A stretch of 64,000 nucleotides of DNA, taken from Sipunculus nudus (taxonomy: Eukaryota > Annelida > Sipuncula > Golfingiida > Sipunculidae). Below are positions 12,411-20,406 of this stretch, in pieces. Within the stretch, counting starts at the first letter, position 1. Each line of letters starts with the position of its first letter. The notes below the pieces were generated by a model, which ran no database searches, was not told where the DNA came from, and was given only the letters and a program-made list of their open reading frames with translations. The stretch is from positions 63,747,118 to 63,811,117 of the forward strand of contig CM049317.1 in assembly GCA_026874595.1 (NCBI GenBank). Reading direction: 5' to 3'. The translations under genes and the position numbers were made by a program.

Positions 12411-13878
12411 TAAGAATGCAAAACATCATATAACATAAGCAACATATAACCTATAAACATGTTATGTTTAAGGCTTTTTTTCACAATAAAATGCAGTTTT
12501 GTTTCAAGAAATTTAATAATAGTACGGCTTTTGAATTACGAAAATATTTAAGCGAAATATAAATACCTTATCATAAGCTGGGCCTTGATTATATTAAAAG
12601 TTTCTTTTGTTAGTTGCATGGAAGATACTTTATCAGTTTACTTCAATATTATGTTGTAATTAAAAAAAAACGTATATGGCATCAATGACGATAGGTTATG
12701 AGAATAAATGTTTTTATATGAGAATAAAATTGGAAGGATTTTCCCAAAATAAATGTGGTATTTACCAAGTTCTCATCATAATGCCAAAGATATGTACCGT
12801 AAATACTACCATCAACATTGCGCCACTCATGCCGACTGATTTGTCTCAGAGTAGTCCAAACGCTGTTTAGTTGACTGTCCTTTAGTTTTATTACCATCCG
12901 CTTGTATACAGGTTTATCTTCGTCCACGGATCGGGGCCCCATTAACTTCCATCCCTCTCCCCACCCAAGACAGGTGTCGATTGCTTGTTGGAAGGTTCCT
13001 TCACTAGCAACCACCTTTACATCTGCATTATATGTGCTGATAGGTGCTGAAAGTAATATATTATTTATTGATACACGACTACGGTATCATGTCTGACTGA
13101 AAACAAAGTGAAATCCGTACTCGATAATACACGGCATAGAAGAGGGAACTGTGAATGTACAGATATATTAATATTACTGAATTTCGAATTTATTTTGGTT
13201 CGATGGTTACTTCATTATTTTGATAACACCATGGCATCTCTTTAATATTCATATATCAGAAAGCAGTTAAGCATTGTAGGAGTCTTGTACTGGTGGATTA
13301 AGAAACACAACCAACCTGTAATAGCCGGTGTGATTGTCACCAGCAAGAGTAAATCCAATGCGAAACTAACAAAGCTGAAAACAAAAAAGAAAGGAAACGT
13401 GCAAAGACTGCTTGAATAGCAAGCATTGCATTTCATAACATAAAGATGACTGATTCGTTCACTTAAAATAAATGCGTCACATTTATAAAGTATACCTGAA
13501 GAGAGATAAAAAAATAACACGTCAATATGTTACGCCAGTCATGCGAATAATCTGCCGGTCATACAGATGTTCACAATCAGATTGCATAAAGTAAAAAGAA
13601 TAATGATTTCTATAAATTCGACATTCATTTTCATTCGACTGTCATTTAAATACTGTTCACAAACTTTGAAATATTAAGTGGCAGTAGTACATAGATTAAG
13701 TCCTCTACTGAATCGTGCAGACCAATGAACATTATTTCCAAGTAAGCATTTTTGTATCAAGACATAATATCGGAGAGTATGTACTTAAACACACTGCCCC
13801 AAGAGATAACACGCATGACATGGCCGAGTTCAGCTACATAAATTAAATTTACCTTTGCTTTTGCCTGTCGTTAGACAT
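5590..13878 (-). CDS. Two-domain C-type lectin-like transmembrane receptor (12 predicted exons)
   Basis: Joining the exons listed below gives an open frame of 411 codons with every splice phase compatible. Order: short N-terminus and hydrophobic leader (residues 1-29), CTLD1 (about 35-152), CTLD2 of the long form (about 154-288), Thr/Ser/Gln-rich stalk (289-334), one membrane span (about 339-366), and a Lys/Arg juxtamembrane stretch followed by an acidic tail (370-411). CTLD1 has the four canonical cysteines at about 54, 125, 140 and 149. CTLD2 has the WVGL motif, GEP near its second half and a final YIC motif. The calcium/sugar motifs are atypical: GEPK instead of EPN or QPD, and WKS where WND is usual. 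Ligand binding may therefore not be mannose/galactose type (inference). All introns flanking the CTLDs are phase 1, typical of shuffled extracellular modules. CTLD exons are firm. The 6-nt exon and the last exon are weakest. The ligand and the precise family are unknown. Confidence 0.78.
5844..5891 (-). CDS. Lectin exon 11: basic juxtamembrane tail
   Basis: 48 nt encoding GVKENKKSRTEGLLK. Acceptor tatttccag, donor gtgcgt. The positive charge directly after a membrane span supports a cytosolic location. Confidence 0.55.
6104..6209 (-). CDS. Lectin exon 10: transmembrane segment
   Basis: Encodes SCEGLFTLSLLSVLFTAA, then TVVIMLFGCLLIFLSK: about 28 hydrophobic residues followed by Lys/Arg, a classic stop-transfer arrangement. 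attttcag acceptor, gtgggc donor, 2-nt overhangs at both ends fitting exons 9 and 11. It is separated from exon 9 by 3 kb without a competing gene. Confidence 0.65.
6210..9182. other. Lectin intron 9-10 region with interspersed repeats
   Basis: Holds a mollusc-style interspersed repeat at about 6486-6900, in which two diverged gcgataacttac units of about 125 bp can be aligned, and a fragment of the same family near 8270-8360. A 118-codon minus-strand open frame at 7563-7919 has no splice support or recognisable domain. The stretch 8920-9030 has competing short frames, one hydrophobic and one with YDTP, but none is supported over the exon at 6104-6209. Confidence 0.5.
6486..6900 (+). repeat. 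Interspersed repeat starting tatactcccgtctatacggg
   Basis: Recognised by internal repetition (ggtcgcgataacttaccg versus gtcgccgcgataacttacg, and similar gcacgaaactcacc / gataaaactcaac blocks) and by a partial copy near 8270-8360. Non-coding. Confidence 0.5.
9183..9254 (-). CDS. Lectin exon 9: stalk
   Basis: 72 nt, tatatag acceptor and consensus GTAAGT donor. Encodes TVQNRTSVNAQQLSPFN and a few more residues, including one N-glycosylation sequon (NRT). Phase fits both neighbours. Confidence 0.5.
9850..9855 (-). CDS. Possible 6-nt microexon of the lectin gene
   Basis: GTTCTG lies between a good acceptor (ctatttgcag) and a good donor (gtatgt). Six bases do not change phase, so it could be included or skipped, adding Gly-Ser to the stalk. 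Splice-site evidence only. Confidence 0.25.
10204..10263 (-). CDS. Lectin exon 7: stalk
   Basis: Encodes FIRPTESTTEDSTSRLRNY, a Thr/Ser-rich stalk, in the phase required by exon 6. Acceptor tgttgcag, donor g|gtagca. Confidence 0.55.
11039..11182 (-). CDS. Lectin exon 6: second half of CTLD2
   Basis: Encodes SSTFWYKGEPKPESRC, then YYWKSVSCEEKHSYIC. This is the GEP loop, the last strand and the closing cysteines. The EPN/QPD and WND calcium ligands are replaced (GEPK, WKS). 144 nt, one base overhang at the end. Confidence 0.88.
11361..11621 (-). CDS. Lectin exon 5: first half of CTLD2 (long form)
   Basis: Begins with a cysteine-rich linker CTHCPYD and the extra N-terminal cysteine pair of long-form CTLDs (NCLKVENKCYVF). 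WYDAQNTC and FWVGLRKASWYY follow. 261 nt with a tttttgcag acceptor and g|gtaaga donor. This is the clearest lectin exon. Confidence 0.9.
12060..12102. repeat. (AT)n microsatellite
   Basis: About 43 bases of AT dinucleotide in the lectin intron between exons 4 and 5, less than 100 bases from the exon 4 donor. Confidence 0.95.
12194..12316 (-). CDS. Lectin exon 4: second half of CTLD1
   Basis: In the frame set by exon 3 it encodes SNTCGLL...AETC...GEGYICQ, carrying the last three CTLD cysteines. The donor aag|gtcagtg matches the donor of the homologous CTLD2 exon. Acceptor choice is uncertain: tttaag at 12317 or ggcag about 20 nt further in both keep the frame. Confidence 0.7.
12364..12406. 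repeat. (AT)n microsatellite
   Basis: About 43 bases of AT dinucleotide just upstream of the acceptor of lectin exon 4, within the intron. Confidence 0.95.
12798..13046 (-). CDS. Lectin exon 3: first half of CTLD1
   Basis: Encodes the first half of a C-type lectin-like domain: the TFQQAIDTC helix and first cysteine, then VWTTLRQ in the WIGL position and EWRNVDGS. The donor tttacg|gtacat leaves one base, as in the matching CTLD2 exon. An alternative donor about 32 nt downstream (after a DENL peptide, gtaaat) would break phase with exon 4, so I prefer this one. Confidence 0.75.
13316..13374 (-). CDS. Lectin exon 2: hydrophobic leader
   Basis: Encodes FVSFALDLLLLVTITPAIT between a cag acceptor and a gttggt donor (59 nt, starting with one base and ending with one). 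The run suits a signal peptide, with a possible cleavage near PAIT-A. A signal-anchor reading is less likely because a second span lies near the C-terminus. Confidence 0.7.
13853..13878 (-). CDS. Lectin exon 1: start codon and N-terminal octapeptide
   Basis: ATG followed by codons for SNDRQKQ, then donor GTAAAT after two bases of the next codon. The 2-nt overhang AG joins the first base of exon 2 to give Ser. This is the only upstream ATG that fits the phase of exon 2. A 5' UTR exon further upstream cannot be excluded. Confidence 0.55.
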
Positions 13879-14282
13879 TGTTTTTGTCAAAAGCAGAAAA
13901 TGATGGTCAACACACTTCCTAGTATATCTAAAAAAAGATGATCACAAATATTGTTATGTTTTTATTGTATTTTTGAACAATTTTACAAGCACGTTCTATT
14001 CTTCCTAAAAGACGCTGTTGATGCAACCCATGTACTTATACTTAGATATATCGACAAATATATAGTGAAACACATAGTGATAAGGCAACTGTGATTGGTA
14101 CGTCAAACCTGGTATACTTAATTATGTGAAGGCCTATTTATCTTGTGTTTCTTACAGTATAATTAGTATATACATAACGTTGAGACAAGTTTCGTTTTGT
14201 CAAAGAGTGACCTCCATGGAATACCAACATAGTAGATATACACCTGTATATAAGCAGAATAAGCCCAGTATTCTTTTTAAAT

Positions 14283-14925
14283 ATTATTGTATCCCCAGAC
14301 AAAGTCGGGGGATACTATGTTTTCATACCGGTCCCGCCGCCGCCGCCGCCGCATATAAATCTTGTTGGCGCGATAACTCAAAAATATTTCACGGATCTTT
14401 ACCAAACTTGGCATATGTATAGATATGGGTCAGAGGACGACGCCTTTTTAAAATGAGGTCATGACCTTGACTAGGAGATGGCCTTGACCTTGAATAGACC
14501 CAATTTTGGGGAAAATCACACAAATTCTTAAATATCTCAAGAAATCTGGCATGGAATGATCCCAAAATCAAGTTGATGGAAGATCATGGATAGGGTTGTC
14601 ATGTTTTAGAAACTGGTGGCGCCACCTATTATTCTTTACTTGTTTTCGTGCCGTTTAATACTCCCAAAATTGCTACTTGACAGTACTGTGAGCATTATAA
14701 GTCAAAAACTAATGGACAAATTTCTTTTATATTATGCATCTACATAGACATGGGTTAGGGGATGATGTATATTGATATTGGGGTCATGAGCTTTTCTATG
14801 AGAGTGACCTTTTCTATGAGTCTGGTCTGATATTAATTGTTGCTGAAGATGGGGGCCTATTCTTAAAGGGGGGGATTAATTGTCTGGGGATACTATGGCA
14901 CCGGCGGTGCCAAGAAATATCTAGT
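14283..14925 (+). repeat. Compound repeat with cccagacaaagtcggg start and inverted ends
   Basis: Starts gtatccccagacaaagtcgg and ends near gtctggggatactatgg, so the ends gtatccccagac / gtctggggatac are inverted repeats. Contains a (CCG)n tract (about 14336-14353), tgaccttgacc strings and a perfect ggtggcgccacc at 14615-14626. Related to 1013-2345. Non-coding. Confidence 0.7.
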
Positions 14926-16040
14926 TACATTAAGATATGATTTGTTGTTTTGACTCGTAAACACGACATTATTCATCTTATATCTGATATTTCTACTTAA
15001 ATGACTATTCAAATTACCATGTGGATACTTGCATTTAGAAGGATATGGTGGAAATAATTGTACATAATAAATAAACCAAAAGCAAGTATTGAAATGACAG
15101 TAGTATGTACAATAACTCTTGGCATAGAACGACTGGCATTCCAGTGACCTAAAACAAATGGCAGGGAAATCTGCTGATCCGGTACTTTTATTATTTTTCT
15201 TTTATATGTAAAATTTAGTTTCTATTATAAACCTGGTGATGATTAATAGGTAAGAGTGTCCATTGAATTTACGAAATTCCAGCATCTTCATAATGTCAAT
15301 ACTGTGTCTGCGCTTTCACAATAAAACACACACTTGATAGTAAGGAGATATATTCATCTATGCAGCGATTCCCACTCAAATATTTACAAAGATGTAAAAC
15401 AAGTATTCTGCAAAAATCTGACACAACCGCTAAAATTGAGATTATTTTGCTGGCTGTTATTGTGGACGCTTTATCTAAAGAGTCGCTAGGGCCAAGGCTA
15501 AAGGCTCCGGATATTTTTACTATGGCACCCAGCAAGTGCTGTGTAAACAAGTGAACTATATATGCACGCTGTGCTAGCATGCCCTAGATAAATCCAGATT
15601 GCATTAACCTGCTCAATCGCACATTCATGCACTGCGGCGATACGTTAGCTGTAACACAATATACTTCCTTTTTCACTGTCCTTTGTATGAGCAGGAACGA
15701 AAAACATTATTTTCTGGTACAAACTGGCCAACATCTACTTTTACAGAAAATGAAAAAATATCCTGGTTGTGTGAAAATAAATCTAGAAAGCTAGCAAAAT
15801 ATTTATGCAGATGTTATGAAATTAGGAGCAAGCAGCTGTATGTCTAGTGCATGCGAATCACTTATTTTGTTCCAAGTTATGAAGTGACTAATAGGTCCAT
15901 GGGGCCGGGTGCACTGATATGTATAATTATATATGTATCTGAATGTACTTGTCACTCTAATAAAGAATACTACTACTACTACTACTATATACTGCGGTGC
16001 CTATGCCTACAGATTTCTCTAATTAAAGACAATGTAAAAA

Positions 16041-16043
<3 letters not shown>

Positions 16044-16118
<75 letters not shown>
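16044..16118. repeat. (AT)n microsatellite, about 75 bp
   Basis: The longest uninterrupted AT tract in the window. It produces spurious YIYIYI open frames on both strands. Confidence 0.97.
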
Positions 16119-16120
<2 letters not shown>

Positions 16121-16250
16121 GCTTCACCAACAGTATTGTAGCACATGCTAAAACATTGAAACCATGTTTGTAAGAAATCTTCAGCTCATAATATATCAAA
16201 GCATGTATCACTATATGACATGCATGACGCTGCACATGAGATCAATGTAT

Positions 16251-16310
16251 ACGAAACCGTGTATAAACATTTAACTCTCCACGAAACCGTGTATAAACAT
16301 TTAACTCTCC
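16251..16310. repeat. Exact 30 bp tandem duplication
   Basis: The 30-mer starting acgaaaccgtgtataaac and ending actctcc occurs twice back to back without a mismatch. This implies a recent duplication. Confidence 0.95.
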
Positions 16311-18139
16311 TCATTCCTTGCTTGCATTTTGACATAGGCCCACGAAACTGGTGCTATCCTCAATAAATTGCCAGGAACATTAACTCGTTCTCTGGGATTT
16401 ATCTCTGTCGTTATGCTTCTACATCCGAGATGAACAGTCTCTACCTACCTGTGCAAGCTGCCGTGTGTTTGTTAACAACATACACCATGACCTTGGACCT
16501 TGCTTGCTAGTTTATTACTAGCACCGAGTATCACGTGTATATGTTATACTGCTTAGTGCATCTTCTGACCGCCAGTTGGCAGCACTCGCACTCAATTAAT
16601 CCTCTGCTGCATTAACCGCTTTTGATCACGCTCTCCAAAAGAAACATAGTTTTTCATTAAAAATTACATTCCGTTCGCTCAAGCGTATGGTTTAAATATT
16701 TATTTAATTACTAATGTGTCGTACTGACATAGTTTAAAATGTCTATATTGACAAATATATCAATAATTATCAAGAATTATCAGAAAAAGTAAATGGAACG
16801 ACATAACTGTGTTAATTATGCTATTATTCTCTCAGATGGGCATAAAGCTAAAACTGACACGGTGGGTTGTTCGCTTGGTGCACATCCTTTAAGGTGACTT
16901 GGCCTATGGATGTGACAACAATTCACAGAAAAAGACACATTCTAAAGTGCATGTTTATCAAGAAACAATTATCAAGAGAGTTATAATTTCTTTAATTTTT
17001 TTTTTATTTTTGCCATGGTTTTTGTCATATACAAAAGACCCGAATTTACGAATGGTTCGGGGAACTTATTCTTTGTTTGAATAATTGAAAGTACGGGGGT
17101 TAACTTTTTTTTCCAATAAATATACTGCCGGTCTGCATTTCCATTGGGTCAACGTTCTCTCTTCAGAACATACCATTTTCATTAAAAAAAGCAGCCAACC
17201 GTTTGGGATCATTCATATATATATATATATATGATTTTGTCTGACGGTTCATCTTCACTGCCAGTAGACTTTCTCACAGATGTTGGTTCTAACTGTAGTG
17301 GTTTGTAACGGTAGGTAAGGAGTTTTTCTACCTTATCATTACACAAGAGCCAGTTATCATATTTGTTCGAGACACATGCAGATGTTCCATGAACTGACCA
17401 CTGGCAGACTGTGTACCGTGTACTTTCTAATTAGCTGGGCGTACAATACGTATTGCGATACACTCAAATCGATATCCGATACGTATTGATAATACGCTTC
17501 GTTATCTTTTGCGTTTTATTTTTCTGATGAAAGGCTCTATGGATAAATATTATCATAAACAAATAAAAAAAGACCATAACGATGACCATTTGAAATATAC
17601 TTATTTCATGGCTCATGGGCTTGTCACGGATGCACCGATATTTGTACATAAATTCTTCAACCAGGCGATTATACGAAAATACATATTTATTTCTTAAATG
17701 CTAACATATAAATGTGTAAATATATATGGAGAAATACAAAGTATATTATGCTTAATGAATAGTTATGATTTATCCACTTTAAGTCAGTATTTTCGCTATA
17801 TTTGTCAACAGTGATTGTGTTTCATCGGTATGACGATATAGCAAGCAAAGCGTTTTCGATGTGGCTTTCGCTATGTATTGATAAATCGGTATATTGATAT
17901 AGCCCTACTTCTTACCCACGCTTATCAGTTGTATACACGGCTAATTTGATCAAACGTTACTTTGATAGACAGCGCCGAGTATCCGAGCCGAGTATCCTTT
18001 GTATTAATTAAAGGGAGAACCTCATTGCCAGACAGTTATGGTAAACATGCACATCGTCATACCTTAATACTATTAGTGTACTAAGGCAGACCTTCACGCC
18101 CTACTGTTGCATATGCACTTTCACTAATAGCCATTATTC

Positions 18140-18747
18140 AAGCCCCTTTCACACATTCACGGATAGCATCACGGGTTATCCCGGATCATCGTTCCGGGAT
18201 CATCCGTGTTGACTCCGTCATCACCGTGTAAACTCCGGGCATCACCGTGTTAACACCGTGTTGCATCCATAGTGATCCTTGGCGCACCGGCATGTTCGGA
18301 GAAAAAATTAAACCTGCACAATTTTTCGTCCCGGAGTACACGGATGAAAAATCACCCGTATCACTCCTTGTAGGCACCGTGCACATCGGTGTAGCCACCG
18401 TATACATCCGGGAGTCACCGTGTAGCCACCGGGAGCTCCGTATTGAGACCGGCACTTTCCGGGTGCAAGTTCAGGTTTTTTCTCCGATCATGCTGGTGCA
18501 CCAAGGATCACTACGGATGCAATACGGTGTTAACACGATGATGCCAGGTGTTTACACGGCGATGCCGTAGATAACATGGATGATTCCGGAACGATGCTCC
18601 GAGATTATCCGTGTTGCTATCCGTGAATATGTGAAAGCCCGATTTAAGGTCCGGGGTGATCCCTGTTGCTATCCGTGAATGTGTGAAAGCCCGATTTAAG
18701 GTCCGGGGTGATCCCTGTTGCTATCCGTGAATGTGAGAAAGGGGCTT
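18140..18747. mobile_element. Foldback (long inverted repeat) transposon, about 608 bp
   Basis: The ends aagcccctttcacacattc and its inverted counterpart at 18730-18747 start two arms that stay complementary over much of the element. For example, the arm block with ttgcatccatagtgatcct and cggagaaaaa pairs with the block near 18478-18530. The right terminal segment is tandemly duplicated at 52 bp. There is no open frame for a transposase, so it is non-autonomous. A 3-bp target duplication (TCA) is possible but not secure. Confidence 0.8.
18617..18740. repeat. 52 bp tandem duplication inside the foldback right arm
   Basis: The unit beginning ctatccgtgaat recurs at 18617, 18669 and 18721. The first two units are nearly identical over 52 bases and the third is cut off by the element end, so the terminal inverted repeat has been duplicated. 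Confidence 0.9.
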
Positions 18748-20234
18748 CAGTAAACTGTAAAGCATACCTTCATTTACTGTGTTTGAAAATTCCACTTGAT
18801 GAAGCCGCTTGATAAATAAAGGATTTGTCGCATATATAGATGCTACAAACTAATGAATCTAGAAACATTTCTATGGAAACATACCTCCAAGTTATACTAG
18901 CTAGCATTTTAGTGCCGGACGTACATTTCAGAATGATAGGGATGAAATGAGGCGTCTTTGCACTGTGGAAGCTTTCATACTGGACTACAGTGCCAACTGT
19001 TGTTTGCCAATTAGGTGCAATTAATGTTAATGGAATGTTAGTGGGGTACTAAATAAGGATACATGTACCTTGGAACAGATTTTATGTATTCTTTTATTCG
19101 GCCATAATTCAAGTAATTTTGATATTTAGTCAGTTCAGTGTCAGAAGAGCCCTTACTCTGAATTATTTGCAATGGCTTGCTCTTGCAAATGAATAATTGT
19201 TCAGAGGAAATAATCCAACTAACCTAAGAATTAATGAATTTGGCTTATTTATAAAAATAAAATAAATTATGAACACAAACCAACAACAGGTACTAGACCC
19301 TTAGCATTAGACAGATTTTGTTAAGAACGCCAGTGCCTTTAAATGTGATGGTGTGTTTAAATCATTTCTGTACTCTTGGGGTTTTGTGTTTAAATCATTT
19401 CTGTACTCTTGGGGTTTAACATAAATATTTTATTGATAACTTATTCATGATATGAAAAAAAATTAATCGCGACTCGTTTCTTCCAAATGATCTCCGAAAT
19501 CAGTTCCACATCATTCGCATACACCATAGATAGCAAGGATCAGTTACTATTAGATGAAGATATTACAGGTTTGGTGACTGTTTGGATTAAACATAAATGG
19601 CTTTGTATGGTGTTGATGTTTCAATTGTTCCTTTCATTCTTTTTAAAGGGGCATAACCAGGAGCTAGATTATGACAATTCTTTCACACTTTCAGTTCAGT
19701 TTTGTTTTATAAAAATGTTTCATAAGCAAAACTATCCCAGCACATTGTTTCCTCGCATACGGCAGTTTAACACCATGTTAAGGCTCTGCGTGTTGGTAAA
19801 CACAATCTGTTTACCATAACAAGGCCGCATGACCAGAGGTCCGATTAAGAGGGGCAACACGCTGTGTTTCAGCCGGCAGAAATATGTATTACATTTTTTG
19901 GGCCAAGTCAGACCGGGTATCTCCTGATTGACACGTGCTTTGGCTCAAGGATACACACGGCCCTACGCGCTGTGTTTATGTTGACACCTTTCATCGCGCC
20001 CGGTCCACAATTTTTAACATTTGGTTATAGGAGAAAGCAAACAGTTTCAGGACAATATTTTGTCAGGTACCGATTTATTTGAAAGGGAAAACGCTATTTT
20101 TCGTGTTAACTCAACATGCTTTATAGGTGATTGGGCCCCTTTAAACTGCAGCGGCTGAACAATAGACCTCTAGTAATACTTTGAACGGACAATGTAACTA
20201 GGTGAGCAGAGTCGCACTTCATGTTTTGCTTTAT
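18748..20234. other. 3' flank of transporter A, partly duplicated at 55440-56790
   Basis: No gene seen. The stretch about 19300-19560 aligns with about 55455-55700: shared agcattagac, tactcttggggttta, ttttattgataa and gatctc blocks in order. It therefore belongs to the duplicated block. A 33 bp tandem duplication (gtgtttaaatcatttctgta) lies at about 19353-19418 in this copy only. Confidence 0.6.
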
Positions 20235-20235
20235 T
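20230..20235 (-). promoter_or_regulatory. Possible poly(A) signal overlapping the stop codon
   Basis: On the minus strand AATAAA begins with the last base of the TAA stop of transporter A. A canonical hexamer in this place would give a very short 3' UTR. Whether it is used cannot be told from sequence. Confidence 0.3.
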
Positions 20236-20349
20236 TATAATTCTTGACGCCCCTCATTCTCGATATGGCCTCCGTTTCTGACATTGATCCTTTCCAGTCC
20301 ATCTAATTCATTTCCTAGACTCTCCCTTGTGACACCAGGTGGCAGCATG
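20235..20349 (-). CDS. Transporter A exon 10: C-terminal tail and stop
   Basis: One base plus 37 codons and TAA. Starts MLPPGVTRESLGNELDGLE, followed by a hydrophilic cytosolic tail. Acceptor tatttacag. The copy B exon at 56794-56890 begins almost identically (MLPPGVTKESLGYELDEL) with the same acceptor, which is why I call it an exon. An AATAAA overlaps the stop (20230-20235). Confidence 0.82.
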
Positions 20350-20369
20350 CTGTAAATAACGCACATATC

Positions 20370-20406
<37 letters not shown>

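Larger units (their letters stand above)
14926..18139. other. Intergenic, no gene recognised
   Basis: A+T-rich. Holds a (TAC)n tract near 15967-15985, a 75 bp (AT)n tract, an exact 30 bp tandem duplication at 16251-16310 and otherwise unassigned DNA. Open frames here are short and mostly translate microsatellites. Confidence 0.5.

Noticed and set aside
12766-12797. Extension of lectin exon 3 to the donor at 12765
   Set aside because: It would end in phase 0 and not join exon 4. The upstream donor matches the phase-1 boundary of the homologous CTLD2 exon.
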